From: Dyadobacter crusticola DSM 16708
GTDB taxonomy: Bacteria > Bacteroidota > Bacteroidia > Cytophagales > Spirosomataceae
DNA: 64,000 bases
Assembly (NCBI RefSeq): GCF_000701505.1
Contig: NZ_KL370786.1
Coordinates: forward strand, 388,468 to 452,467
Direction of reading: 5' to 3'
The position numbers and the translations under genes were made by a program. Below are positions 35,731 through 45,366 of the stretch, in pieces (within the stretch, counting starts at the first letter, position 1; every line of letters starts with the position of its first letter). The notes under the pieces are model-generated. The model searched no databases, was not told the DNA's origin, and worked only from the letters and a program-made list of their open reading frames with translations.

Positions 35731-37635
35731 TTATTTTTTGCCTCTGGAAATGAGCTCCCCCAATTCCATGCGCACTTTATGCCATTGTTCCTGGTCATAA
35801 CTCCAGACATCCAGGTTCCCAATGGACTTTTCTCCAAAAGGTTCTTTAATAAGCTGATCCACAAGTGCATCTGCACGTTTGGTATTGCCGTCGAGCTTGG
35901 CTAGCAGGCGCAGATATTCATACTCCTGCACGCCGTCACGCATGGTTTTCAGCCGGATAGACGGGCATGGTTCGGAGACATTGGGCACCATGCCGGGCTT
36001 GTAAATGACCGAGCCGTTTCCATTGAATGTCCGGTAGGTAAATTCCGCGTCGGCCTCGGAGGCTTCCTTGTAAAAGTCCTTCCAGGATTCGGGGTCGTAC
36101 CAGCCTCTTTCCCAGCCTGCACCCACGCCCCAGCTGATCCAGGAGAAGGTTTTGTATTTCCAGCAGGCCCAGCTGATCGCCCGGTCATTGATCAAAGGCA
36201 AGTCAATAAATGTCGAGCTTCCTACCCAGCTGTTGAGCTTTGCTTCATAGAGCATCGGGCCATAAAGCCAGTCTTTAATGCCCATTTGCTGGTAATACTT
36301 GACGGTGTCAATGTTGTAGCCAATGGTATGAGAAGCCCAGTCAGTGACCGATTTGCCGATGACGTCCATAGCGTCTTTGGTGTAACCGCCGTCCACGCGA
36401 AACTTAGCCTCAGGATATTCTTTTTTGAACAAATTCCCATAAAACACCATCCGCGACCAGGCCTCGGGGAAGTAGGATTCGTCCAGACCATTCAGGTAAA
36501 CCGTCAGCAGCGTTTTCTTTGGGTTTACCATTGGCAGCAAATGTTGGCGCACCTGGCGGATGCTGCTGAGATAAATCGCTTGGTTGGCTGCATTTCGCTC
36601 CACTTCGGGTTTGCCAATGTCCGGCCAGCCGGCAGTGCCGTGTTTTCCGTACACGTCGAATGGAAGCGCAAATGTTTCTAGCGGCTCGCCGTAACCCGGG
36701 CCGTCGGTGTAGCCTTGTTCTTTGGTGAATGCCTGGCCGGTCAGGTATTTTTTGAGTCGCTGGTCAAACTTGCCCCACTGGATTTCCACTTTGCCGTTTT
36801 TTACCTTCATTTCGGGATCATAAGTCGGGTCCATTAATGAAATGCGGTTCCTCTTGAAGAGCTGATACACGGCCAGTTCCTGCTTTTCATCCATCCGGCT
36901 CAGAAAGCCTTCGTGTTGCAGGCTGGCTTTGAAAATATTTTCATTCGGTAACTCAAAATCCCAGACCGTCAGCGTGACCGCGATCTGCTTTGTAACAGCG
37001 CCGATTTTGGCCGTAATCACACTTTGGTAAGTTCCGGGTTTGGCCTTTTGCGCGTCCAGCGGAATAAACTGGTCCACCCAGATGATCTGTGAGCGCTGGT
37101 TGGGAATGCGGTTATTGAAGTCGGGCAAGGTGAAGGGATACACCCAGCGCCCGTGCACCTTTGCCGAATCGGTTTGAAGGAATTTGAAGGGGATCAATGC
37201 ATCCGGATACCAGCCTTTGCCCAGCGTAGATTTCGGGTAGCCTGTGCTGGTACTCAGCACATTCACCGACCATTCCAGGAAAAGCTCAGGTTTGACAGCC
37301 AGCTCCGTGCTCCCATTTTTAAAAGGCGCCATTTCTAGCTGAATGCCGGTCAGTTCCGCATCGGATTCGTTGGTCAAAACCAGCTGAAAGGAAACATATT
37401 CGCCCCTTGCGCCGTGCAGGGAAACCTGTTTGCCGTCGTAAATCCAGTTTTTGTTGAGCAGATTACCCGTTTGCTTATTGGGAACGCCTTTGAAACGATG
37501 CTCGATAATCTCGTTACTTACAGGATCCAGCCGGACAGACGAAGGCAATGCACTTAATCGCCACGGATCGGCAGCGTAGGTTTTGAATGCGGTGATTGTC
37601 AGAAGACAGAGGATGATTTTTGTAAATCTTACCAT
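35731..37635 (-). CDS. DUF4091 domain-containing secreted protein
   Basis: 634 residues with a signal peptide (about 1-21, TAFKTYA). A beta-sandwich N-terminal part covers about 60-225 (YVSFQLVLTN). The DUF4091-type TIM-barrel-like region ends in SIRLKTMRDGVQEYEYLRLL, the family's hallmark, near residues 565-585. DUF4091 proteins are predicted glycoside-hydrolase-like and occur in polysaccharide utilisation loci. Acidic residues in NGLDESYFPEAWSRM could be catalytic, but this is a guess. It is encoded just upstream of the DUF5107 gene and 28 bp after a propeller gene, in a probable operon. Confidence 0.85.
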   Translation of the reverse strand: MVRFTKIILCLLTITAFKTYAADPWRLSALPSSVRLDPVSNEIIEHRFKGVPNKQTGNLLNKNWIYDGKQVSLHGARGEYVSFQLVLTNESDAELTGIQLEMAPFKNGSTELAVKPELFLEWSVNVLSTSTGYPKSTLGKGWYPDALIPFKFLQTDSAKVHGRWVYPFTLPDFNNRIPNQRSQIIWVDQFIPLDAQKAKPGTYQSVITAKIGAVTKQIAVTLTVWDFELPNENIFKASLQHEGFLSRMDEKQELAVYQLFKRNRISLMDPTYDPEMKVKNGKVEIQWGKFDQRLKKYLTGQAFTKEQGYTDGPGYGEPLETFALPFDVYGKHGTAGWPDIGKPEVERNAANQAIYLSSIRQVRQHLLPMVNPKKTLLTVYLNGLDESYFPEAWSRMVFYGNLFKKEYPEAKFRVDGGYTKDAMDVIGKSVTDWASHTIGYNIDTVKYYQQMGIKDWLYGPMLYEAKLNSWVGSSTFIDLPLINDRAISWACWKYKTFSWISWGVGAGWERGWYDPESWKDFYKEASEADAEFTYRTFNGNGSVIYKPGMVPNVSEPCPSIRLKTMRDGVQEYEYLRLLAKLDGNTKRADALVDQLIKEPFGEKSIGNLDVWSYDQEQWHKVRMELGELISRGKK

Positions 37636-37663
37636 GCGTGTTTAGGAATGTTGATCTAATGCT

Positions 37664-38860
37664 TTACTCCACTGGAAATACCATCAGCTGGCTCAATGCT
37701 TCATTTTCGCCTATTACCATGTATTTGCCGTCGCCCGAAGCAGCAAGCGTGCTTAACTGAAAGCCGCGCCAAAGAATGCCCTGTTCAATACCCGGCTCGA
37801 CCATCTTGAACTCAGGATTACCTAAATCGACAAATCCAGCTCCTTTTTCATCATAATAAAACAAATGCGAATAACCCGGCGCGCCGCCAGCAAGACCGTA
37901 CAATTTTCCATCGCGCCCGAAAGCCAATGCCTGCAAGCGCGGCATCATCGTCGGTTTTCCCAGATTTCTGATCTTCTTGGTAGCAGGATCCAGTACAAAG
38001 AGCTGACCGTCGCCTGCATTACCGCCGTAGAGCTTTCCATCGGGCGCTTTTGCCCAGGCTTCCACTTGTCCCAGTACTTCCCGTCCCCACACGGCCGGCA
38101 GCGGATTTTGCAGTAACTCAAAACTCTCTTTAGCAGGATCAAAAGCAAATACCCTGTTCCCCGCCGTGCTGCCGTAAACAATCCCTGCATTGTCCTGAAT
38201 AAGCGCTTTGCACAGATAAACCTCCGGCCCCACGGCATATTCGTGCAGGTTGTTCAGCTCCTTTTCCTTGGGAGTGACATTGTCAAAAACCTGTGTTTTT
38301 TTGGTTGATATATTGTAGGTGAAAAACCGGCCGCTCGGGTAAGTAATGCCGTAGAGCTCAGTGCCTTGCTTGTTACCAAGAAGTGCGAAAATGCTCTCTC
38401 CCGGAACCGGCGTGCCCAGGTCTTTTACTTCGATCGTGCCGCCATTTCCAACGCCGATTTGTATCAAATGTCCGGACTGGTTTTTATTCGCCTGCACCAT
38501 GGTTCCGGCATAAAGCTGATTGCCCGCACCTTTACAAAAGCCTGTCGCAATGCTTTTCTGGCCTGGAATGATTTCCTGCAGGTCCCTGGTAGTCAGTAAT
38601 GTTTTCTTCGAAATGGAAGCGACGAAAAGATACGGGGATAACCCCTCATTGGCAGTAGTTCCGCCGAGGATGTAGTCGCCCTGCAGGTGCAGGGAGGTAA
38701 TCGCATTCCGGTAGATCGGCAGTCGCTTTTCCGGGCTGTTTGGCAGCGATACTTCAATGGCGAATGCCTCTTTCGGCGTGAAAAAAGTGTACTGCGCCAG
38801 GAGCGGACCGGAACAGGTCAACAGCAGGGCAGGTAGTAGTATTTTGGTGAAATTTCTCAT
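37664..38860 (-). CDS. Secreted beta-propeller protein
   Basis: 398 residues with a signal peptide (ending near 22, GPLLAQ). The mature protein has repeated blades with the pattern LYGxTYPSGRFFTYN, VYGSTAGNRVFAFDPA and LYGGNAGDGQLFVLDPATKK, typical of seven-bladed WD40/kelch-like propellers. There are no enzyme residues I can identify. The start overlaps the previous propeller gene by 4 bp (ATGA), and the two proteins share the blade pattern, so they are tandem paralogues. They probably bind or process a saccharide in the periplasm together with the DUF4091/DUF5107 proteins; this is inference. Confidence 0.75.
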   Translation of the reverse strand: MRNFTKILLPALLLTCSGPLLAQYTFFTPKEAFAIEVSLPNSPEKRLPIYRNAITSLHLQGDYILGGTTANEGLSPYLFVASISKKTLLTTRDLQEIIPGQKSIATGFCKGAGNQLYAGTMVQANKNQSGHLIQIGVGNGGTIEVKDLGTPVPGESIFALLGNKQGTELYGITYPSGRFFTYNISTKKTQVFDNVTPKEKELNNLHEYAVGPEVYLCKALIQDNAGIVYGSTAGNRVFAFDPAKESFELLQNPLPAVWGREVLGQVEAWAKAPDGKLYGGNAGDGQLFVLDPATKKIRNLGKPTMMPRLQALAFGRDGKLYGLAGGAPGYSHLFYYDEKGAGFVDLGNPEFKMVEPGIEQGILWRGFQLSTLAASGDGKYMVIGENEALSQLMVFPVE

Positions 38861-40071
38861 CTCCGGATCTCTTTTTCAGGATTAAACTGGATCATAAAAG
38901 GGCGGGTAGCATCGCCCACGCCGGAAGGATTGCGCCGGGCGGCGAAGTACAGATTTCCATCTTTATCCCTGATGTCTGAGCCGGTGGCCTCGGTGATTTC
39001 TGTAGTCGGATATTCGCGCACAATGGTCTTTTTGCCAGTTCCAGGGTCACATTCGACCAAAACGGTCTTGTCTTTCACCACGTAATTGCCATGACCGCCG
39101 ATGATGTAATACAGCTTGCCGTTTTTTCCGACATTCAGATTTGGTACATAAGGTCCCCACGCAGCTTCTTTCCCCGTATCGATAACGCCTCCCAAGTCTT
39201 CTACTTTGCCAATTCCTTCTTTTTCAGGGTGAAATGCAACGAGTTTTGCTCCGTAAGTCACTAAGTAAATAATGCCTTTTGCTTCGTCTTTGGCGTAGGC
39301 TGTTACTCCGGTGATGATTTTTGAGCCAGGTGTGCCAGGAAACGCGGGCAGACTTTCGCGTGCAAAAACGAGTGAATCGCTGTCTTTCTCATACTTCACC
39401 AGGCGCTGCCGCCAATCCACATAATAGCAGTTGCCCCACCAGTCGGTGAACAGTACACGCGGGACATGGGAGCTTGCCAGGCGGCCGAGGTCGCGCATCT
39501 TATTTTTGGCAGGATTATAAACCAGGAAATGGGCTTGGGGGTAAGTAATGGCGTAAAGGGTTCCGGTTTTCGGGTCAATGTCAACGTCCTTGATGCTCTC
39601 GTACTGCATTCCTACGCCCAGATTTTTCAGGTTACTGGTTTTGGGGTCCCATTTCATGAAATAGCCGCCTGCATAGCCCTGCGGGTGTTCCATCAGGTAT
39701 TCTTCACGTGATTCGCCGCCGTCGGTTGAAAAGTAAATGGAACCGTCAGGAGCAGCTACAATCTTGGAATGTATTTTACCCTGCCACTGATAGTCACGCA
39801 AATGCGCCATATCCCGGATAAACCCGTTCAGCTTCATTTCATTCTGAACCGGGTTAAAGGTGTACAGACCAATGTTGTTGGCATGATTGGTAACGCCGAT
39901 GTGGACGGTGTTTAAAGCCGCATTGTAGCCGATCGAGCCCCAGGTGGAGTGAGCCTCCGGGAAGTCCGGGTATTCGATAAAGACGACGTTCTTATCGGAG
40001 ACTGGTGATTTCTGCGCAAGCGCAGTCGCGGCGCACAGCAATAGCAGCCACAAGTGTAATGTGCGTTTCAA
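38857..40071 (-). CDS. Secreted beta-propeller protein, paralogue
   Basis: 404 residues with a signal peptide (about 1-19, ATALAQ). Propeller blades include LYAITYPQAHFLVYNPAKNKMRDLG and IYLVTYGAKLVAFHPEKEGIGKVEDLG. It is similar in length and blade pattern to the product encoded directly downstream. It is the first gene of the probable operon running down to the ACT gene. The 101 bp in front of it (40072-40172) contain the palindrome TTTCGAAA next to AAACCTTTC. Function unknown; a lyase- or lactonase-like propeller is one possibility. Confidence 0.75.
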   Translation of the reverse strand: MKRTLHLWLLLLCAATALAQKSPVSDKNVVFIEYPDFPEAHSTWGSIGYNAALNTVHIGVTNHANNIGLYTFNPVQNEMKLNGFIRDMAHLRDYQWQGKIHSKIVAAPDGSIYFSTDGGESREEYLMEHPQGYAGGYFMKWDPKTSNLKNLGVGMQYESIKDVDIDPKTGTLYAITYPQAHFLVYNPAKNKMRDLGRLASSHVPRVLFTDWWGNCYYVDWRQRLVKYEKDSDSLVFARESLPAFPGTPGSKIITGVTAYAKDEAKGIIYLVTYGAKLVAFHPEKEGIGKVEDLGGVIDTGKEAAWGPYVPNLNVGKNGKLYYIIGGHGNYVVKDKTVLVECDPGTGKKTIVREYPTTEITEATGSDIRDKDGNLYFAARRNPSGVGDATRPFMIQFNPEKEIRR

Positions 40072-40172
40072 ATTTTCGAGGTTTAGGAAGATGTTATTTT
40101 ATAATGCCAATATACATAAACACATATAAATGCACAAATAAAACTTTCGAAACCTTTCTTTAATATTTCATT

Positions 40173-41057
40173 TTATCCCCGAACTTCCTCATAGCCCATT
40201 AGAAGAGCTGAAACAATGGCTAATGCAATGCCACCGACAATCACCGGATGCGGAATGGTTTGGTATAATGCCAGAGACAGCGTCACGGTAAGCACCGGCG
40301 AAAGTGCTGTGGTGATTGGAGCGATGATGATCGCTTTTCCGTAGCGAAAAGCGTAAACCAGGCAAAGCGCGCCAAATGCGTTGAGCGACTGCAACATGGC
40401 GGACAGATAAGGTCCTTTAAAGCCCCATTCGATCGGCTGGGAAAAATCGGTCAGATATAAAGCGAATGGAATCAGCATCACCGACGTCGCCATCATATAA
40501 AAATAAAGACTTTCGGCAGACATAATTTCATTTGCAAATCGCATAATGTAGCCCTGGGCGCCCCAGGCAAATAGCGGAATTGCGACCAGCAGCATCCAGG
40601 TATAGCCGCTCACCTGGGTCGCGCCGGCAGGTTGGTAGGAGAGCATAAAAATGGAAATCAATGCCAGTCCAACGCCAATCCATCCCATTTTGCCCGTTTT
40701 TTCATGTAGCAGTAAAACGGCCATCAAAATCGTCACGACCGGTGTCAGTGAAAGAAGCGGGAAAACCAGGTAAGCCGGTGCAATGCGCAAGGTGAAGAAA
40801 AGCACCAGCTGTCCGCCCGCGCCAAGCAACCCTGCCGCGCCGCCCCAGAGCATTGCTTTTTTGTTAAAATCCAGCTTCCAGCCTTTGATTTTCAATGCAG
40901 CCAGTGAGGCGGGTATCATCGTCAATGCCCAAACCACATAGCCCAGCGTCGCAGGAAAGCCATTTTTTTCAGGGATTTCAATTACAGCGCCCCATATGCC
41001 GATGAACAGCACATGAATGATTACATAGATCAGCCAACTGTTTGTCTTAATGCTCAT
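40173..41057 (-). CDS. DMT superfamily (EamA) transporter
   Basis: 294 residues with about ten hydrophobic helices and the two EamA repeats (about 10-140 and 155-290). Examples are WLIYVIIHVLFIGIWGAVI, PAYLVFPLLSLTPVVTILMAVLLL in repeat one and GKAIIIAPITTALSPVLTVTLSLALY in repeat two. EamA proteins move amino acids, sugars, nucleosides or other metabolites across the inner membrane. The gene overlaps the end of the S9 peptidase gene by 11 bp, which shows cotranscription. Its substrate could be a peptide or sugar product of this locus, but the sequence does not say which. Confidence 0.9.
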   Translation of the reverse strand: MSIKTNSWLIYVIIHVLFIGIWGAVIEIPEKNGFPATLGYVVWALTMIPASLAALKIKGWKLDFNKKAMLWGGAAGLLGAGGQLVLFFTLRIAPAYLVFPLLSLTPVVTILMAVLLLHEKTGKMGWIGVGLALISIFMLSYQPAGATQVSGYTWMLLVAIPLFAWGAQGYIMRFANEIMSAESLYFYMMATSVMLIPFALYLTDFSQPIEWGFKGPYLSAMLQSLNAFGALCLVYAFRYGKAIIIAPITTALSPVLTVTLSLALYQTIPHPVIVGGIALAIVSALLMGYEEVRG

Positions 41058-43026
41058 TAGGAGTGGATTTTACATAAGTATCAAACCAGCGGATCATCCG
41101 CTCGCTCAGGTCGGCTTTGTTGCGCGGGCTTAACTCAGGCCGCCAGCCGTGACCCTCGCCTTTGTACTGCACGAGCTGTGTAGTGACCCCTTTCTTTTTC
41201 AGGGCAATGTACATTTCTTCGGCTTGTGTGAATGGAACTTCATTGTCGGTTTCGCCGTGCAAGATCAAAGTGGGCGTAGTCGCTTGTGCCACACTCCGCA
41301 GCGGCGACCATTTCCAAAGCAGATCAAAACGTTCATAAGCCCGGCCGCCGAATTCAGCTTCCATTAAAGAATGGTATAAAGAAGTCCCTGCAAAGCTGAC
41401 TAGGTTACTTAACCCGCCATCGGTTACAGCTGCCTTAAAGCGGGAAGTTTGCGTGATGATCCAGTTGGTCATGTAGCCGCCGTAGCTCTGCCCGGTCACG
41501 CCCATTTGTTCTGCATTGAGCCAGGGGTTTTTGTCCAAAACATAATCAACACCAGCCATTAAATCCTGGTAATCACCACCGCCCCAATTGTTAAGCGTGC
41601 CATTTGAAAATGCCTGTCCGTAGCCGTGGCTGCCTCTTGGGTTGATGTAAACAACCGCATACCCGGCCTGCGACAGCAAATGCGTGCGCTCGTCAAAATC
41701 ATAACCGAACATATTATGCGGACCGCCGTGAATGAGGAGAATGAGCGGGTATTGTTGTGTTTGGTCAAAATCAACGGGTGGCATCAGCCAGCCTTGTACC
41801 GGCGTGCCGTCGAAACTTTCAAACCAGAAGGTATCCGCTTTTTGTAATGTTTTATGTTGAAGCCACTCCTCGTTTTCGTGCGTGATTTGCTCGATGTGAT
41901 TACCCCGGCTTTTGGTACTAAAGATCTCAGCAGGGTGATTGGTATCAGATTTCACAAACACCAGATCTTCGCCAGCTGCATCCAGGCAAAACTCATAAAT
42001 GCAGCATTCGCCACCTGCAACCAGTTCAATTTCTTCTTTGTCAACGCTAACCCGATAAACCGATGTGTTACCACGGTCGCCCGCGGCGAAGTAGATATAT
42101 TCTCCCGATGGATGCCAGCGGATGTGCTCAACCCGGCGGTCCAGGGTTTTGGTCAGGTATTTGAATGCTCCGCCATCTGCCGAAATCAATGCAATGTGCG
42201 TGTCCTCCGCCGGGCTGTCGTTGGTGCCGATCGCAGCTGATGTAGACAGGAATGCAATGTGCGCACCATCAGGCGACCAGGCTGGCTGGTAGCTCAATCC
42301 GGTATGTTCCGTGAGTTGCGTGATGGTTTTTGTAAAGATATCTACCTTCCATACATCGCTTTGCTGCACATCGTCGGGCTGCTCGCTGCGGTTGCTGATG
42401 AATGCAATATACCGGCTGTCTGGCGACCAGGTAATGGAATGTTCATGGTGCTGTCCCGGAGTAAGTACTACCGGTGCGCCTCCTGCTGTCGGGATTAGAT
42501 AGATATGCGTATAAGCATGATCGGCATACACCGGTCTGCCGTGTCCGCCTTTGGATTTATAAAGTAAATCGTTGAAAATGCGGATTTCCTGTTCGTTTAC
42601 CTGCGATTCGGTGATCTCTGCACTGAGGTAGGCGACGTACTGTCCATCCGGCGACCAGATGCAGTTCTTTTCTGCCAGGTGGTTTATAAAGTAAGAAGAC
42701 TCTTGTCGCCGCACCAAAGGTCTGCTAGTCGCGGTTTGCAAAGTATAGATATGCAATTCTCCATCACCCGTTTCATACAACAGTTCGCTTCCGTCTGGCG
42801 ACCAGCAATGCATACTGCCGTGACCGATACTTGATGTTGTGTTTTCCTTTGCCGATAAAAGGACCATCAGGTCTTGGCGGGCATTTGTCGCTATGTCAGC
42901 AACTGATATCTGATAGATAAGATCGCCATTTGCAGGAGACAACAGGGGAGTGCCTACTTTTCTGATTTTGCATAAATCATCTGTCACGAGTCCCCGTAGC
43001 GGGGTCTTCATTTCTTCGAGTATCAT
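41047..43026 (-). CDS. S9 family serine peptidase (acylaminoacyl-peptidase-like)
   Basis: 659 residues without signal peptide, so cytoplasmic. The N-terminal propeller (about 20-385) repeats the WSPDG motif of TolB/DPP-like blades. The C-terminal alpha/beta hydrolase (about 400-650) has the nucleophile in VTGQSYGGYMTNW, the Asp in LHGETDNEVPFTQ and the His in KGEGHGW. Such enzymes cut short peptides or remove blocked N-terminal residues. It is first in an operon with an EamA transporter and divergent from the AgaS operon across 225 bp. An alternative start at Met6 exists. Coupling to amino-sugar catabolism, for example of glycopeptides, is inferred. Confidence 0.92.
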   Translation of the reverse strand: MILEEMKTPLRGLVTDDLCKIRKVGTPLLSPANGDLIYQISVADIATNARQDLMVLLSAKENTTSSIGHGSMHCWSPDGSELLYETGDGELHIYTLQTATSRPLVRRQESSYFINHLAEKNCIWSPDGQYVAYLSAEITESQVNEQEIRIFNDLLYKSKGGHGRPVYADHAYTHIYLIPTAGGAPVVLTPGQHHEHSITWSPDSRYIAFISNRSEQPDDVQQSDVWKVDIFTKTITQLTEHTGLSYQPAWSPDGAHIAFLSTSAAIGTNDSPAEDTHIALISADGGAFKYLTKTLDRRVEHIRWHPSGEYIYFAAGDRGNTSVYRVSVDKEEIELVAGGECCIYEFCLDAAGEDLVFVKSDTNHPAEIFSTKSRGNHIEQITHENEEWLQHKTLQKADTFWFESFDGTPVQGWLMPPVDFDQTQQYPLILLIHGGPHNMFGYDFDERTHLLSQAGYAVVYINPRGSHGYGQAFSNGTLNNWGGGDYQDLMAGVDYVLDKNPWLNAEQMGVTGQSYGGYMTNWIITQTSRFKAAVTDGGLSNLVSFAGTSLYHSLMEAEFGGRAYERFDLLWKWSPLRSVAQATTPTLILHGETDNEVPFTQAEEMYIALKKKGVTTQLVQYKGEGHGWRPELSPRNKADLSERMIRWFDTYVKSTPNEH

Positions 43027-43251
43027 AAAGTGGGTTCAGGAGCGATTGTCTTGCAAGGTATGCCTTCATAAAGGCCGGTTGCAGTCTAAAACTACGCTAA
43101 AATTTTTCCGCAATATATAAGCAAGAATAAATAAAATAAAAGAAAGGTTTAAAAATACTTTTTACTTTCGTTTTATGATGTTTAATTTGAATTGCCATCA
43201 CATCTAATACCAATTTATCCAAAATACCTTCTTCCTAATTACAGCGAGATA
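43027..43251. promoter_or_regulatory. Divergent promoter region of S9 peptidase and AgaS operons
   Basis: AT-rich 225-bp gap between two head-to-head operons. It contains GAAAGGTTT at 43142-43150, also seen before other genes of this locus, and a near -7 element TACTTTCG at 43163-43170 for the plus-strand operon. A DeoR-type operator is plausible here, but I cannot define one precisely. Confidence 0.35.
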
Positions 43252-44397
43252 ATGCATAAATATGAACCAAGTGAGCTCAAACTAAGCGGAGAAGCACACA
43301 CCCGGAGAGAGATACTGTCGCAACCTGAGCTTTGGCAGCAGGTATATCATTTGATTAAAGACGAAAGCACAGCAATCGCTGGTTTTCTTGGGCCAATCCT
43401 GCAAAAGGAAAATCTGAGAATTTTGCTCACCGGTGCCGGGACTTCGGGTTTTATAGGCGAAGCAGCGCAGGGTACTTTACAAAAAACATGGCAGAGGCCG
43501 GTTCAGGCAGTGGCTACTACTGAGATCGTAACGCAGCCCGACTCCTTTTTTCTCCGTTCGGTACCCACATTGCTGATCTCGTTTGCGCGCTCAGGTAACA
43601 GTCCCGAAAGTGTGGAGGCTGTGCGGCTCGCGAATTTGTCTTGCGACGAAGTTTATCATTTGATTATTACCTGTAACGGCGAGGGGGCGCTGGCCAATAT
43701 GGAAGCTGCCGCTGGCAAAATATACCGTCTGATCCTACCGGAAGCAACGAACGACAAGAGCCTCGCCATGACGAGCAGTTTTACGTGCATGCTGCTCAGT
43801 GTGCTGCTGGTTGCGCGGGTGGATTCACTTGATGCTGAATTTGAGAAGATAGAGCGCATTGCAGAACAAGGAGCAACTATCTTGGAGGAAGAATCTCTGC
43901 TGGAAGCATTGGTTATTAAAGGTTTCGAGCGGGTAGTGTTCCTGGGTTCGGGAGAGCTTTTTGGCGTCGCGAAAGAATGTCACTTAAAACTGCTTGAACT
44001 CACCGACGGGAAACAGGTAGTGATGTCTGATTCGTTTCTCGGCTTCCGGCACGGGCCGCGTGCTTTTGTAAATGGAAATACGTTGATGGTGTACCTTTTT
44101 TCCAGGAACCCGCACATTTTACGGTACGAACGCGATCTGGCTGAGGATATTGCGCGTGACAAAAGGGAGATTGCTTCCCTACAGATCGGTGGAGCGGATG
44201 AAGTAGCCTTGCCAAACAGCAGCAGAATTGAATTGAACATAGATCCTGACAACCTGTACCAAATGGTCGCTGCTACACTCGTTGGCCAGCTGCTGGGCTA
44301 TTACAGCGCGGTGCACTCGGGTATTGATCCTGACAATCCTTCCATGTCCGGGTCGATCAGCAGGGTGGTGCAGGGAGTGAATATTTACACAGCATAA
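43252..44397 (+). CDS. agaS: SIS domain aldose-ketose isomerase (AgaS-like)
   Basis: The start at 43252 (MHKYEPSELK, preceded by GCGAGAT) is preferred to an upstream TTG at 43192. The product has 381 residues. Two SIS phosphosugar-binding folds are visible: ILLTGAGTSGFIGEAAQGT and LISFARSGNSPESVEAV in the first half, VFLGSGELFGVAKECHLKLLEL and DSFLGFRHGPRAF in the second. AgaS deaminates and isomerises D-galactosamine 6-phosphate to D-tagatose 6-phosphate in the cytoplasm. The next genes encode a PfkB sugar kinase and a class II aldolase, the exact following steps, which supports the assignment. Confidence 0.9.
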   Translation: MHKYEPSELKLSGEAHTRREILSQPELWQQVYHLIKDESTAIAGFLGPILQKENLRILLTGAGTSGFIGEAAQGTLQKTWQRPVQAVATTEIVTQPDSFFLRSVPTLLISFARSGNSPESVEAVRLANLSCDEVYHLIITCNGEGALANMEAAAGKIYRLILPEATNDKSLAMTSSFTCMLLSVLLVARVDSLDAEFEKIERIAEQGATILEEESLLEALVIKGFERVVFLGSGELFGVAKECHLKLLELTDGKQVVMSDSFLGFRHGPRAFVNGNTLMVYLFSRNPHILRYERDLAEDIARDKREIASLQIGGADEVALPNSSRIELNIDPDNLYQMVAATLVGQLLGYYSAVHSGIDPDNPSMSGSISRVVQGVNIYTA

Positions 44398-44412
44398 AAT
44401 CCGGGATTTGAT

Positions 44413-45366
44413 ATGGTACATCCTAAACTACTGGTCGTAGGCGAGCTGAACGTCGACTTGATCTTAAACCAGGTGCAGGGTTTTCCTCAGCTGGGAAAAG
44501 AGAAGATCGCCGAAGAAATGAACCTGTGCCTGGGCAGCTCTTCGGCTATTATGGCCGCCAACATTGCGGCGCTGGGAGTGGATACAACCTTTTGCGGCGT
44601 CGTAGGGGAAGATTATTTCGGTGAATTTATTCTGCGTGAGCTGGAACGGAAGTCGGTGAACTGTCGGCATGTGAAGCGTATCGACGATCAGAAAACTGGC
44701 TGCACAATGATCCTGAACTACGGGCAGGACCGCGCAAATGTAACTTACCAGGGTGCGATGAATGCGCTGACGATCCATGACCTGCCTTTTAACGGACCGG
44801 TTACTTATCAGCATTTGCATGTATCAAGCCTGTTTCTTCAAAAAGGGCTGCAAAGTGATATTGGACAGGTATTTATCAATGCGAAAGCAGCCGGAATGAC
44901 CACCTCGCTGGACCTGCAATGGGACCCAGCCGAGCAATGGGCATTTGACTATACGCGTTGCCTGCCGTATGTGGACGTATTTATGCCAAACGAATCGGAA
45001 TTGCTCGCGCTTACGAGAACGGACTCGGTAAGCAGCGGGATCGAGAAAATCCGGCCTTACCTGAATACCCTTGCGTTGAAAATGGGAAAAAACGGCAGCC
45101 TGGGTATCTGCGACGGACAAGAACTCACCATTCCCGCCTTTGACGGACCGCACTTTGTGGATGCAATCGGAGCGGGGGACTCTTTCAATGCGGGATTTAT
45201 TCAAAAATACATACTGGGTGCATCGCTGGCAGACTGCCTGCGCGCGGGTAACCTCATGGGCGCCCTGAACACCACAGCTGCGGGCGGCACAGGCGCTTTT
45301 TGCGACATCAACGAAATCAGCGAAAACATAAAAGACTTCTGGGGAATAGAATTGAGCCTGTCATGA
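44413..45366 (+). CDS. PfkB family sugar kinase (tagatose-6-phosphate kinase role)
   Basis: 317 residues with the ribokinase fold. The PfkB entry motif is seen as LGSSSAIMAANIAALGVDTTFCG (about 40-62). The C-terminal ATP-binding signature DAIGAGDSFNAGF (250-262) carries the catalytic Asp256. A phosphosugar kinase acting on tagatose 6-phosphate would link AgaS to the aldolase encoded downstream. PfkB members are hard to tell apart, so fructose or other sugar phosphates cannot be excluded. The gene starts 15 bp after agaS, and its stop overlaps the aldolase start (ATGA). Confidence 0.85.
   Translation: MVHPKLLVVGELNVDLILNQVQGFPQLGKEKIAEEMNLCLGSSSAIMAANIAALGVDTTFCGVVGEDYFGEFILRELERKSVNCRHVKRIDDQKTGCTMILNYGQDRANVTYQGAMNALTIHDLPFNGPVTYQHLHVSSLFLQKGLQSDIGQVFINAKAAGMTTSLDLQWDPAEQWAFDYTRCLPYVDVFMPNESELLALTRTDSVSSGIEKIRPYLNTLALKMGKNGSLGICDGQELTIPAFDGPHFVDAIGAGDSFNAGFIQKYILGASLADCLRAGNLMGALNTTAAGGTGAFCDINEISENIKDFWGIELSLS

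Noticed and set aside
45300..45362. N-terminal extension of the aldolase frame (21 codons upstream of MKLKEK)
   Set aside because: It would overlap the kinase gene by 67 bp and adds basic residues absent from class II aldolases; the ATG at 45363 gives a standard length.
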